NCBI GenBank assembly: GCA_944387095.1
Contig: CALXDP010000003.1
Coordinates: forward strand, 1 to 64,000
Length of the DNA: 64,000 nucleotides
Direction: 5' to 3'
Source of the DNA: an uncultured Oscillospiraceae bacterium
GTDB taxonomy: Bacteria; Bacillota; Clostridia; Oscillospirales; Oscillospiraceae
Every line of letters starts with the position of its first letter. Position 1 is the stretch's first letter. Under the pieces are notes generated by a model. That model saw only the letters and a list, made by a program, of their open reading frames with translations. It was not told the DNA's origin and searched no databases. The translations under genes and the position numbers were made by a program. Shown here in pieces: positions 48,721 through 57,788 of the stretch.

Positions 48721-50547
48721 TCAGTCTCCTCTCTGTGGGTGGAAGTGCTCGTACACCGCCTGGGCGGTGTTTAGGGGCACCACCTGGGCCAGGGCCTCCA
48801 CCCCGGCCTCCCTGACCGCCCGCACGCTCTTGAAGTGCTTGAGCAGCGCCGCCTTTCTCGTCGGGCCAACCCCGGGAATGCCGTCCAGGGCGGAGCCTTT
48901 CAGGTGAGCGGCCTGCTGCTGGCGGTGGAACTGGATGGCGAAGCGATGGGTCTCCTCCTGGATGCGGCCCACCAGGGCGAAGATAGCCTGGTTCTGCTGA
49001 ATGCCGATCTCCCGGCCGTCCGCCCCCTCCAGGGCCCGGGTGCGGTGCCGGTCGTCCTTCACCATGCCGTAGGCGGGCACGCGGATCCCCGCCTCCTCCA
49101 TGGCGGCCTGGGCCGCCTTGACCTGCCCCGCCCCGCCGTCAATGAGCAGCAGGTCGGGCAGGGCGCCAAATTTCTCATCCCCGTCCAGATACCGCTGGAA
49201 CCGCCGCAGCACCACCTGGCGCATGGAGGCGTAGTCGTCGGCGTGGGGCATATCCTTCAGTTTGAAATGGCGGTAGTCCCGCTTCAGGGGCTTGCCGTCA
49301 ATGTGCACCGTCATGGAGGCCACGATGTCCGAACTGCCCGTATTGGAGATATCGAAGGCCTCGATGCGGTGGGGGGGATGGTCCAGCCCCAGCAGCCCCC
49401 CCAGGGCCTCGGTGAGCTTGGAGCGGCGCTCCTCCGCGGTGGTGGCCCGGACCACCTCCTCCCGGGCGTTCTCATTGGCCATGCGCACCAGGTCCATCTT
49501 GGCCCCCCGCTGGGGGGTGAGCACCTCCACCTTCCGGCCCACCGCCTGGGTAAGCATCCGGGCCAGCTCCAGCCGCTCGTCAATGTCGCAGGGCAGCAGA
49601 ATCTGTTTGGGCAGGCTGCCCCGGCCGCTGTAGTACTGAGCCGTCAGGGTGGCCACGGTGGCCTGTTCATCCTCCATGGGCAGGGGCAGCAACTCCCAGT
49701 CCTTGGCCGCCAGCTCACCGGCCATGTAGTGGAGCACCACAAAGCAGCTCTTGGCCTCTCCCCGCCAGTAGCCCACCACGTCGGTGTCCGCCAGGGAGCC
49801 GGCCACCGCCTTCTGCCGCTTGCCCAACAACTGGATGGAGCGGATGCGGTCCCGCAGCTGAGCGGCCCGCTCAAAGCTCAGCGCCTCGGCAGCCTGCTCC
49901 ATCTCTGCCGTCAGCTCGTCCACCACCTCGTCCAGCTTGCCCTCCAGCAACCTCACCGCCTGGTCGATGGAGCGGCGGTATTGACTCTGATCCATCTCCG
50001 GGCGGCAGTAGCCCTCGCACACCCCCATGTGGTAGTTTAGGCAGGGCCGCTCCTTCCCAATGTCCCGGGGGAACTTCCGGTGGCAGGAGGGCAGGCGCAG
50101 AGCCTGGCGCAGCGCGTCGATGATCCCCTGGCTGGCCCCCCGGCTGCCATAGGGTCCAAAGTATCGGGCCCCGTCCTCCGTCGCCTTGGAGGCCAGGGAG
50201 AACCGGGGGTAGTCCTCATCCACGCTCAGGCGGATATAGGGATAGCCCTTGGAGTCCTTGAGCAGGATGTTGTACCGGGGCATGTGCCGCTTGATCAGGG
50301 CGCACTCCAGCACCAAGGCCTCGAACTCCGACTGGACCACGATGACGTCGAAGTGGTCAATTTGAGACACCATGGCCCGGGTCTTGACATTGTGCCGGGA
50401 CTGGTCCTGAAAGTACTGGCTCACCCGGTTGCGCAGGGCTTTGGCCTTGCCCACGTAGATCACCTGGCTCTGGGTGTTCTGCATGATATACACCCCTGGC
50501 TTCAGGGGCAGGGAGTGGGCCTTGTCCCGCAGTTCCTCAAAGGTCAT
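48721..50547 (-). CDS. uvrC: Excinuclease ABC subunit C
   Basis: 608 aa. Makes both incisions in nucleotide excision repair. GIY-YIG nuclease (PGVYIMQNTQSQVIYVGKAK), UVR domain near 200-235, RNase H-like second nuclease (IEAFDISNTGSSDIVASMTV, DLLLIDGGAGQVKAA) and C-terminal helix-hairpin-helix (LDGIPGVGPTRKAALLKHF). First gene of a uvrC-nudix-rsmD-coaD-coiled coil operon. Confidence 0.97.
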   Translation of the reverse strand: MTFEELRDKAHSLPLKPGVYIMQNTQSQVIYVGKAKALRNRVSQYFQDQSRHNVKTRAMVSQIDHFDVIVVQSEFEALVLECALIKRHMPRYNILLKDSKGYPYIRLSVDEDYPRFSLASKATEDGARYFGPYGSRGASQGIIDALRQALRLPSCHRKFPRDIGKERPCLNYHMGVCEGYCRPEMDQSQYRRSIDQAVRLLEGKLDEVVDELTAEMEQAAEALSFERAAQLRDRIRSIQLLGKRQKAVAGSLADTDVVGYWRGEAKSCFVVLHYMAGELAAKDWELLPLPMEDEQATVATLTAQYYSGRGSLPKQILLPCDIDERLELARMLTQAVGRKVEVLTPQRGAKMDLVRMANENAREEVVRATTAEERRSKLTEALGGLLGLDHPPHRIEAFDISNTGSSDIVASMTVHIDGKPLKRDYRHFKLKDMPHADDYASMRQVVLRRFQRYLDGDEKFGALPDLLLIDGGAGQVKAAQAAMEEAGIRVPAYGMVKDDRHRTRALEGADGREIGIQQNQAIFALVGRIQEETHRFAIQFHRQQQAAHLKGSALDGIPGVGPTRKAALLKHFKSVRAVREAGVEALAQVVPLNTAQAVYEHFHPQRGD

Positions 50548-50689
50548 GGTGTTTCCCTCCTCTCTTTGGGGGAGATCCGCCCCCCTAGATACCCGCTTTC
50601 GGCACTTTCCCTGGTGTCAGAAAAAGCACCTCGTCTGCCGGGGCGGGACCCGACAGCCTTGATGCGCCTATCCTCACGCTTCTAAGAAA

Positions 50690-50715
50690 AAAAGCGCCGC
50701 TTCCGCGGCGCTTTT
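50690..50715 (-). terminator. HPr gene terminator
   Basis: Minus strand AAAAGCGCCGC-GGAA-GCGGCGCTTTT followed by TTTC; 11-bp stem. Confidence 0.93.
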
Positions 50716-50733
50716 CAGCGGGTTTCCATTTGA

Positions 50734-50997
50734 TTATTCAGAAAAATCAGAGTTGATCAGTTCCACCAGGGCGTTCACCGCAGCCTCCTCATCGGGGCCG
50801 TCGGCGATCAGATTGATGGTAGTGCCTTTCACAATGCCCAGAGAGAGGACGCCCAGCAGGCTCTTGGCGTTGACGCGGCGCTCATCCTTTTCCACCCAGA
50901 CAGAGCTCTTAAACTCATTGGCCTTCTGAATGAAAAAGGTAGCGGGACGGGCGTGCAGGCCAACCTGGTTGTTGACAACGGTTTCTTTCATGAACAT
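50734..50997 (-). CDS. ptsH: Phosphocarrier protein HPr
   Basis: 87 aa. The phosphoacceptor His is in NQVGLHARPATFFIQKA and the regulatory serine in NAKSLLGVLSLGIVKG. It could therefore act both in PTS sugar uptake and, after serine phosphorylation by HprK, in catabolite repression with CcpA. ATG 50997 has GGAGGG 8 nt upstream; ATG 50991 is possible. Monocistronic, no ptsI adjacent. Confidence 0.93.
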   Translation of the reverse strand: MFMKETVVNNQVGLHARPATFFIQKANEFKSSVWVEKDERRVNAKSLLGVLSLGIVKGTTINLIADGPDEEAAVNALVELINSDFSE

Positions 50998-51072
50998 GAA
51001 CGATTCCCTCCATCACAAATCTCGGCTTGGGGTACCGCGCTGCCACGCATATCCCCGAAACTTCACATTGAT

Positions 51073-51101
51073 AGCATATCAAATTTACCACTTATCGTCA
51101 A
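51073..51101 (-). promoter_or_regulatory. HPr gene promoter
   Basis: Minus strand TTGACG (51096-51101), 17-bp spacer, TATGCT (51073-51078), about 75 bases before the HPr start. Confidence 0.8.
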
Positions 51102-51188
51102 CAGCATTTTACACAAATCGTAGCCGGGCCTTTCAACAAAAGCATGAGGCTTTTATCTGGTATGGGCCGCTTTCCCCCATGGTTTTCA

Positions 51189-53576
51189 TCACTTCAGCGT
51201 GACCACCGTCACACCGTCCTCCCCCTCGCCGTAGGCGCCGGGGCGGAAGCTCTTGACATACCGGCTGCGCTTCAGGTGCTCCCGCACCGCTTTTCGCAGC
51301 GCCCCGGTGCCTTTGCCATGGATGATGGTCACCGTCTCCAGCTTGCCCATCAAAGCGTTGTCCAGGAACAGGTCCACCGCCCCCAAGGCCTCGTCCGTCA
51401 TCATTCCCCGCAGGTCCAGCTCCGCCTTGGCGGCGCTGGCGCGGAACGCATGCTTCACCGAGGCGGTCTGGCGCTGTTTCTCCTTCCGGCTCTGCTTTTT
51501 CCGAGCCGTCACATCCTCCAGCACCCGCACCTCATCCTGCCTGGCCTTGAGCTTGAGAATGCCTGCCTGGAGCTGGAGGGTGCCGTCCTTGTTGACCCCT
51601 GCTACCTCGGCCTGGGTGCCGGTTTTCAACAGCTCTACCGTGTCTCCAACTACCGCGTCCCGGGTGGGGGGCGGCGGGGGCAGATCCTCCTTTCCGCCGC
51701 CCAAACCGGCCTCCGCCTGGTTGAGCCGGCGGCGCAGCTCGGAGCGCGCCTCATTGTCATCCACCCACTCTTTGGCGGTCTCTTGGCGGCGGCGCATTTC
51801 GTTGAGCTCCTGGAACGTCTGATCGGCGGTGTCCCGGGCCTGCTGGAGGATGGCCCTGGCCTCCGCCTGGGCCCGCTCGGTGGCGCGCCGGCGTTCCTCT
51901 TCGATGCGGGCGCGGTACTCTTCCGCCTGGGCCCGGTCCCGCTCCATCTCCCGGCGCAGCCGCTCGGCCTCCTCCCGCTCCTTCTCCATGGCCTGGCGCT
52001 GGACCTCCAGCTGGGAGAGCACATCCTCAAAGCGGACATTTTCCGCGTCGATGCGGTCGGCGGCCTTCTGGATGATGTAATCAGGCAGCCCCAGCCTGCG
52101 GGAGATGGCAAAGGCGTTGGATTTTCCGGGCACCCCGATGAGCACCCGGTAGGTGGGGGCTAGGGTCTCCACGTCAAACTCGCAGGAGGCGTTCTCCACC
52201 CCGGGGGTAGACATGGCGTACACCTTCAGCTCGGCGTAGTGGGTGGTGGCGGCCACCAGGGCCCCCATGGCCCGGGTGGAGTCGATGATGGCGGCGGCCA
52301 GGGCGGCGCCCTCCACCGGGTCGGTGCCCGCCCCCAGCTCGTCGAAGAGGATGAGGGCGCGGTCGTCCGCCTGCTCCAGAATGGCCACGATGTTCACCAT
52401 GTGGGAGGAGAAGGTGGACAGGGACTGGTCGATGGACTGCTCGTCCCCGATGTCCGCCAGCACCGACGAGCACACCCGGATAACCGAGCCGTCCGCGGCG
52501 GGGATGTGCAGGCCGCACTGGGCCATGAGCGTCAGAAGGCCCAAGGTTTTGAGCGTGACGGTCTTGCCGCCGGTGTTGGGGCCGGTGATGACCAGGGTGT
52601 CGAACTCTTTCCCCAGATACAGGTCGTTGCGCACCGCGGTTCTGTGGTCCAGCAGAGGATGGCGGGCCTTGCGCAGCTGAATATACTCCCCCAGGGCGGG
52701 CTCCATCGCCTCCATCCGGGAGGACAGCTTGGCCCGGGCGAAGATCACATCCAGGGCGACGAGGGTGCGGTAGTCCTCCTCAATGGTCTCCCTCACGTTG
52801 GCGCAGTCGGCGGACAGCTCGGCCAGGATCCGCTCGATCTCCTTCTGCTCCTTGCGCTCCAGCTCCTTCAGTTCATTGTTGGCGTTGACCACCCCCATGG
52901 GCTCGATGAAGAAGGTGGAGCCTGAGCCGGACACATCGTGGACCAGGCCGGGGATGTCGTTTTTGTGCTCGCTCTTCACCGGCACCACGTACCGGCCCCC
53001 CCGCATGGTGATGATGGACTCCCGCAGGTACTTGGATTGATTGGAGGAAATCAGGCGGCTGAGCACATCCCGCACCTTGCCCGCCGCCGCCCGCATGTGC
53101 CGGCGGATATCCGCCAGCTCGGGGGAGGCGGCGTCGGCGATCTCCTCCTCGCTGAGGATGGCCCCGGTGATCTTGTCCTCCAGAAAACGGTTGGGGGTGA
53201 GGGACTGGAAATAGCCGTCCAGCACGGTTTTCGCCGTGGACTCCCCCATGCCGTACTCCCGCACTGACCGGGCGCAGCGCAGCACCTGGGCGATGTCCAG
53301 CAGCTCCCGGGTGTTCAGGTTGCCCCCCCGGTCCGCCCGCTGAAGGGCGGCGGCCACTGGCCGCACGCCAGAAAAGCCGGGGCTGCCCCCCTTCACTAGC
53401 ATGACGAAGGCCGCCGAGGTCTGACTCTGGAGCCGCTGAACCTCAGATCGCTCCACGCTGGGCAGGGCACTCCGGCACCGCTCCTTGCCCTCCTCCGTCA
53501 CCGCCTCTTCCGCCAGCAGCGCCAGCACCCGGGGCAGCTCCAGGGTATGAATGGATTTTTCAAATAGTTCCGTCAT
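51189..53576 (-). CDS. mutS2: Endonuclease/ribosome rescue ATPase MutS2
   Basis: 795 aa. MutS-like lever and clamp regions lacking the mismatch domain, ATPase with TGPNTGGKTVTLKTLG and LFDELGAGTDPVEGAALA, a long coiled coil (about 510-640), and a C-terminal Smr domain (LDLRGMMTDEALGAVDLFLD; TIIHGKGTGALRKAVREHL). In Bacillus it splits collided ribosomes. ATG 53576 with GGAG 7 nt upstream is the start; the ORF extension beyond is recO sequence in another frame. Last gene of the yqfC-to-mutS2 run. Confidence 0.95.
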   Translation of the reverse strand: MTELFEKSIHTLELPRVLALLAEEAVTEEGKERCRSALPSVERSEVQRLQSQTSAAFVMLVKGGSPGFSGVRPVAAALQRADRGGNLNTRELLDIAQVLRCARSVREYGMGESTAKTVLDGYFQSLTPNRFLEDKITGAILSEEEIADAASPELADIRRHMRAAAGKVRDVLSRLISSNQSKYLRESIITMRGGRYVVPVKSEHKNDIPGLVHDVSGSGSTFFIEPMGVVNANNELKELERKEQKEIERILAELSADCANVRETIEEDYRTLVALDVIFARAKLSSRMEAMEPALGEYIQLRKARHPLLDHRTAVRNDLYLGKEFDTLVITGPNTGGKTVTLKTLGLLTLMAQCGLHIPAADGSVIRVCSSVLADIGDEQSIDQSLSTFSSHMVNIVAILEQADDRALILFDELGAGTDPVEGAALAAAIIDSTRAMGALVAATTHYAELKVYAMSTPGVENASCEFDVETLAPTYRVLIGVPGKSNAFAISRRLGLPDYIIQKAADRIDAENVRFEDVLSQLEVQRQAMEKEREEAERLRREMERDRAQAEEYRARIEEERRRATERAQAEARAILQQARDTADQTFQELNEMRRRQETAKEWVDDNEARSELRRRLNQAEAGLGGGKEDLPPPPPTRDAVVGDTVELLKTGTQAEVAGVNKDGTLQLQAGILKLKARQDEVRVLEDVTARKKQSRKEKQRQTASVKHAFRASAAKAELDLRGMMTDEALGAVDLFLDNALMGKLETVTIIHGKGTGALRKAVREHLKRSRYVKSFRPGAYGEGEDGVTVVTLK

Positions 53577-53626
53577 GGCGTTTCTCCCATGTTGTTCTCC
53601 TGTTATCTTCCTGGCTGTGGCCAGCA

Positions 53627-54370
53627 TTACAGCGATTTGTAAAAGTCCAAGGTGCGGAAGCCCCGCTCCAGCTGGGTGATCAGATAGGCCTCGGAGGCGG
53701 CGGACAGCTGCTCCAGGGATCTGTCGTCTACCCGAAAAGAGAACAGCCGCTTGGGGCTTCCCGCCACGATGTGCCGCAGGGCGGACAGAGCGCTGGGCGT
53801 CAGGGGCATGGCGGTTCCCTCTCCCGCCCCGCCCCGGCAGGTCTCGCAGCAGACCACCCCTTGGCTGAGCTGGAGATAGGGCCCCTCCGGGTCGGGCCTT
53901 CCGCACACCGCGCACCCCTCCGTCATGGGCTCATATCCCGCCAGGGCCATGGCCTTCCACTCAAAGACAGCCTTGACCTGTTTCTGGGGCAGATCCATCT
54001 GATCCAGGGCATGCAGGCAGTTGAGGATGAGGGACAGCAGTCCCGGCTCCGGCTGCCCCTCCTCCGCCAGAAGCTCGGTGACCTCCGAAAAATAACTGGC
54101 CAGAGCCAGCTTTTCCAGATCGGAGCGCACCGCGTCAAAACGCCGCTTGGTTTCCGCCTCCTTGACGGCCCAGCGGCCCCGGTACTCGTACAGGGTCATC
54201 TCCGACCACACCAGCAGCTGGCTGGCCGCGGCGATGGCGCTACCCTTTTTCCGGCACCCTCGGGCGGACACCGTCAGCTTGCCCTCCTGCCCGGTAAGCA
54301 CGGTGAGAATCTTATCCGATTCCTTGTAGTTCACTTCCCTCAGCACAAGGGCGTTGGTGGTCAGGTGCAT
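53627..54370 (-). CDS. recO: DNA repair protein RecO
   Basis: 247 aa. N-terminal OB fold (ALVLREVNYKESDKILTVLT; GKLTVSARGCRKKGSAI), helical middle, and a zinc finger with CAVCG and VVCCETCRG. Loads RecA on SSB-coated DNA with RecR. It lies downstream of era and yqzL, the standard Firmicutes order. Confidence 0.95.
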   Translation of the reverse strand: MHLTTNALVLREVNYKESDKILTVLTGQEGKLTVSARGCRKKGSAIAAASQLLVWSEMTLYEYRGRWAVKEAETKRRFDAVRSDLEKLALASYFSEVTELLAEEGQPEPGLLSLILNCLHALDQMDLPQKQVKAVFEWKAMALAGYEPMTEGCAVCGRPDPEGPYLQLSQGVVCCETCRGGAGEGTAMPLTPSALSALRHIVAGSPKRLFSFRVDDRSLEQLSAASEAYLITQLERGFRTLDFYKSL

Positions 54371-54420
54371 AGCAGCCCCTTCTTATCCTCATAAGTATTC
54401 CCAGGCTATTATCCTCCGGA

Positions 54421-54446
54421 GCAGGCGGGCCATACCGCCCGCCTGC
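54421..54446 (-). other. Hairpin between yqzL and recO
   Basis: GCAGGCGGGC (54421-54430) / GCCCGCCTGC (54437-54446), loop CATACC, 10 nt past the yqzL stop. No U run follows, so it is more likely an RNA stability element or weak attenuator than a terminator. Confidence 0.5.
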
Positions 54447-54455
54447 CCATCTTCA

Positions 54456-54590
54456 TTATACGGCGCCGCCCCAGGGCGGTTTCTTCTCTTCCACGATAGC
54501 TGCCGCCACCGCCTTTTGCTCCCTCTCCCGGCTCAGCAGCCACACCTGGGGCAGGCCAGTGGCCCAGAACAGTGCCCAGTATCCCTCCAT
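54456..54590 (-). CDS. yqzL: YqzL-family small protein
   Basis: 44 aa, below usual ORF cut-offs. It reads MEGYWALFWATGLPQVWLLS then REREQ and an Ala/Lys-rich tail. The pattern aromatic-x3-F/W-x2-TG...(Y/W)LL...E matches YqzL proteins, which sit between era and recO in Firmicutes, exactly as here. ATG 54590 has a strong AGGAGGTG about 6 nt upstream. Function unknown; its conservation of place is the main evidence. Confidence 0.8.
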   Translation of the reverse strand: MEGYWALFWATGLPQVWLLSREREQKAVAAAIVEEKKPPWGGAV

Positions 54591-54675
54591 CCCCGCACCT
54601 CCTGATGTCTGATACGGTTAGGTTGGCTCTGGGCTTTCCAATTATGAGCGGCAAATTTTGTCCCGCGCTGTCCCG

Positions 54676-55572
54676 TCACTCCTCGGTATACCCGAAATTG
54701 CGGATGGCAGTCACGTTGTCCCGCCACTTCTCCCGGACCTTGACCCACACCTCAAGATACACCTTACTCCCCATAAAGGCCTCCATATCCTCCCGGGCCT
54801 GGGTGGAGATCTTCTTGAGCATGGCGCCCTTTTTGCCGATGATGATCCCCTTGTGGGACTCCTTTTCGCAGTAGACAGTCACATGGCAATCGATGATGCC
54901 GTCGTCCCGCTGGGAAAATTTCGTCACCTCCACGGCAGTGCCGTGGGGGATCTCCTTATCCAGATTGCGCAGCAGCTTCTCCCGGACAATCTCCGCCATG
55001 ATCTGCCGCTCGGGCTGGTCGGTGATCATATCGTCGGGGAAGAGCTGGGGCCCTTCGGGCAGCCAGCGGGAGAGCACTTCCAGCAGCTCGTCCACCCCTT
55101 CCCTGGTGCGGGCACAGATGGGCACCACCGCGTCCCAGTTGTGGGCCTGGCTGTACAAGGCTATTACCGCAAGCAGTTCCTCCTTTTCCACCGTGTCGAT
55201 CTTATTGATCACCAGGGCCGCCGGGGCCCCAAGAGACTGGATCCGCCGGATCAGCTCCTCCTCCGGCGCACCGATATTGGCCACCGGCTCCACCAGCAGC
55301 ATCACCCCGTCCACATCGGCTACCGACTGCCGGACCACCTTCACCATGTAGTCCCCCAGCCGGGTACGGGCCTTGTGCAAACCCGGGGTGTCCAGAAACA
55401 CAAACTGGCTGTCCCCCCGGTTCAGGACGGCGCAGATCCGGTTGCGGGTGGTCTGGGGTTTGGAGGACACAATGGCCACCTTCTCCCCTACCAGGGTGTT
55501 GGTCAGGGTGGACTTGCCCACGTTGGGCCGACCCACGATGCTGATCATACCGCATTTCTTGATTTCTGTCAT
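54676..55572 (-). CDS. era: GTPase Era
   Basis: 298 aa. Ras-like G domain with GRPNVGKSTLTN, DTPGLHKARTRLG and NKIDTVEK, then a KH domain (ESHKGIIIGKKGAMLKKIST) that binds the 3' end of 16S rRNA. Needed for small-subunit maturation, like its neighbour YbeY. ATG 55572 has GAGGA 8 nt upstream; the longer ORF runs into the lipoprotein gene. Confidence 0.97.
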   Translation of the reverse strand: MTEIKKCGMISIVGRPNVGKSTLTNTLVGEKVAIVSSKPQTTRNRICAVLNRGDSQFVFLDTPGLHKARTRLGDYMVKVVRQSVADVDGVMLLVEPVANIGAPEEELIRRIQSLGAPAALVINKIDTVEKEELLAVIALYSQAHNWDAVVPICARTREGVDELLEVLSRWLPEGPQLFPDDMITDQPERQIMAEIVREKLLRNLDKEIPHGTAVEVTKFSQRDDGIIDCHVTVYCEKESHKGIIIGKKGAMLKKISTQAREDMEAFMGSKVYLEVWVKVREKWRDNVTAIRNFGYTEE

Positions 55573-55642
55573 AAGATGATCCTCAACTTTCCTTTGTTTG
55601 ACGGCATTGAGCTTCACCGTCGGCTTTCGGCCATTTTTGCGC

Positions 55643-56236
55643 TCAGTCCTCCCGGGCCAGCCAGATATAGAAGTCCCGCCGGCCATCCCCTTTTCCGTAA
55701 TAGCTCACATCGTAGCTGCCGGTACGCTCCCCGGCCTGGATCACCACCCGGAGGGTGGGATAGCCCTCGGGGACATCCTGCTGGAGCAGCACCGCCGCGG
55801 GCTGGCGCTGGCTGCGCCAGATCTCCTCCACCCCGGTCAGGGCCCCTTCCTGGTCATAGCGCAGCTGCTGGATGATGACGGTGCTGTCCGGCAGCCGGGG
55901 GACGATGAGCATCCGCTCCCCGTATTCCTGGGGCGGAAACACCTCCTCCACCGCTCCGGCCAGGGCCAGCTCTTCCTGGGTGGGCTCCAGGAGGAGCAGC
56001 CCCATCACGCTCTCCCCTGCCAGGGCGGAGAACAGCCCCGCCTGATCCGGCTGGGACGTCGGGGAGGGCTTCTCCGACGGAGCCACCGACGGCGTCTCCC
56101 GCGCCGGCTGTGTCGTCTCCACCCGCTGTGTCACAGGGCTTGTCCCCTGCGCCCCGTCCGGCCCGCCCGCGCAGCTGGACAGGAGCAAAGCCGCTCCCAG
56201 GACGCACCCCGTCAGCAATCTGCCCTGCCTGTTCAT
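55643..56236 (-). CDS. Putative lipoprotein of unknown function between ybeY and era
   Basis: 197 aa. Basic N terminus, hydrophobic core and a lipobox LLLSSCAGG with the lipidated Cys near residue 22. A Pro/Thr/Ser-rich spacer follows (about 25-65), then a compact alpha/beta domain with RLPDSTVIIQQLRYDQEGAL and DVSYYGKGDGRRDFYIWLA. No family recognised. The start overlaps the ybeY stop by 4 nt. In many Clostridia this place holds cdd or dgkA. A Lit-like transacylase elsewhere in the window could act on such lipoproteins. Confidence 0.82.
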   Translation of the reverse strand: MNRQGRLLTGCVLGAALLLSSCAGGPDGAQGTSPVTQRVETTQPARETPSVAPSEKPSPTSQPDQAGLFSALAGESVMGLLLLEPTQEELALAGAVEEVFPPQEYGERMLIVPRLPDSTVIIQQLRYDQEGALTGVEEIWRSQRQPAAVLLQQDVPEGYPTLRVVIQAGERTGSYDVSYYGKGDGRRDFYIWLARED

Positions 56237-56754
56237 GTTATGCCTCCTTTTCCACTTCCATCCGGTTGCCGGGACAGGCCCAGCGCGCTCAGGATGGCCT
56301 CCTCCCGGTTCCGCATCCGGGCCTTCCTCGGCCCTTCGTCCACATGGTCGTATCCCAGCAGGTGAAGTACAGAGTGAACCGCCAGGTAGGCCACCTCCCG
56401 CTCCGTTCCGTGGCCGTACTCCTCCCCCTGGGTCTGCGCCCGCTCCAGGGAGATCACCATGTCCCCCAGGGGCACCAGCCCCGTACCAGGGTCAGCCTCC
56501 ACCTGCTCCAAGGTGGGCGGCACACCTGGCTCCAGCTGAAACATGGGAAAGGAGAGCACATCGGTGGGGGCATCCACCCCCCGCTGCTCCCGGTTGATGG
56601 CCTGGATGCCCGCGTCGTCGGTGAACAGCGCGTCCACTTCCCAGGGAAAATCAATGCCCTCCGCGGCCAGAGCGGCGGGGATGACCTCCTCCAACAGCCG
56701 GGCGTAGGGCTGGGCCCCGTCCACCTGACTGTCGATGATCAGTTCATAGTCCAT
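56233..56754 (-). CDS. ybeY: Endoribonuclease YbeY
   Basis: 173 aa. Metal-dependent single-strand RNase for 16S rRNA 3' end maturation and quality control. The zinc motif is HSVLHLLGYDH (three His), preceded by the family strand DVLSFPMF and GDMVISLERA. It follows phoH after 12 nt, the usual order. Confidence 0.95.
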   Translation of the reverse strand: MDYELIIDSQVDGAQPYARLLEEVIPAALAAEGIDFPWEVDALFTDDAGIQAINREQRGVDAPTDVLSFPMFQLEPGVPPTLEQVEADPGTGLVPLGDMVISLERAQTQGEEYGHGTEREVAYLAVHSVLHLLGYDHVDEGPRKARMRNREEAILSALGLSRQPDGSGKGGIT

Positions 56755-56766
56755 GGCCTGCCCTCC

Positions 56767-57750
56767 TCACCGCTTGTCCCGCTCCCGCTTGACGCCCCGG
56801 CGCTTCTCGTCCTCCTCATAGGCCTGGATGATCCGCTGGACGATGACGTGGCGCACCACGTCCGCCCCGGTGAGCTGGCAGATGGCAATGTCCTCCACCC
56901 CTTTGAGCACCCGCATGGCCTCCCGCAGGCCGGACACCTTGTCCGCCGGCAGATCGATCTGGGTGATGTCCCCGGTGATGACGATCTTGGAGCCAAAGCC
57001 CAGCCGGGTGAGGAACATCTTCATCTGCTCCCGGCTGGTGTTCTGGGCCTCGTCCAGAATGATAAAGCTGTCGTCCAGGGTGCGCCCCCGCATGTAGGCC
57101 AGGGGGGCCACCTCGATATTGCCCCGCTCCAAATATTTCTGGTAGGTCTCCGCCCCCAACATGTCGAACAGCGCGTCGTATAGGGGCCGCAGATAGGGGT
57201 CCACCTTGGATTGCAGGTCCCCGGGCAAAAAGCCCAGCCGCTCCCCGGCCTCCACCGCGGGGCGGGTGAGGATGATGCGGTTGATCTGCTTTTCCCGGAA
57301 AGCGGCCACCGCCGCGGCCACCGCCAGATAGGTCTTGCCGGTGCCCGCGGGGCCCACCCCCAGGGTGACGGTGTTGTTCTTGATGGCCTCCACATACCGG
57401 CGCTGGCCGATGGTCTTGGCCTTGATGGGCTTGCCCTTGGCGGTGACGCACACCACATCCCCCGCCAGCTGCGCGATCTTGCCCTCGTTGCCCGTGCGCA
57501 CCAGCTCAATGATGTAGCGCACGTTCTGCTGGCTGATGGCCTCCCCCCGGGCGGACAGGGAGAGCAGGCCCTGGATGGCCTTCACCGCCAGCATGACGTT
57601 CTCCCCCTCGCCGGAAATCTTCAGGTTGGACTCCCGGTTGACCACCGAGACGTCCAGCTCCTGCTCAATGATGCGGATATTCTCGTCAAACAGGCCGAAG
57701 AGATTGACGGCCTCCTCCATGCGCTCGATGCTGATGGACTGTTCTGTCAT
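56767..57750 (-). CDS. phoH: PhoH family ATPase
   Basis: 327 aa. KH-like N-terminal part, then a P-loop GVGPAGTGKTYLAVAAA, ILTRPAVEAGERLGFLPGDL and Walker B SFIILDEAQNTS, plus the late KIVITGDITQIDLP. RNA-related ATPase linked by context to YbeY and ribosome maturation. ATG 57750 has AAGGAG 10 nt upstream; the ORF extension beyond it is out-of-frame yqfD sequence. Confidence 0.95.
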   Translation of the reverse strand: MTEQSISIERMEEAVNLFGLFDENIRIIEQELDVSVVNRESNLKISGEGENVMLAVKAIQGLLSLSARGEAISQQNVRYIIELVRTGNEGKIAQLAGDVVCVTAKGKPIKAKTIGQRRYVEAIKNNTVTLGVGPAGTGKTYLAVAAAVAAFREKQINRIILTRPAVEAGERLGFLPGDLQSKVDPYLRPLYDALFDMLGAETYQKYLERGNIEVAPLAYMRGRTLDDSFIILDEAQNTSREQMKMFLTRLGFGSKIVITGDITQIDLPADKVSGLREAMRVLKGVEDIAICQLTGADVVRHVIVQRIIQAYEEDEKRRGVKRERDKR

Positions 57751-57788
57751 GGGCAGTTTTCTCCTTTGCGGCGGCCTTTTCCGCCGTA

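Noticed and set aside
47513-48907. 464-aa open frame opposite rsmD and the Nudix gene
   Set aside because: Antisense shadow with typical low-complexity composition and no start signal.
53577-53915. N-terminal extension of mutS2
   Set aside because: It is recO sequence read in another frame; MutS2 homology begins at ATG 53576, which has a ribosome-binding site.
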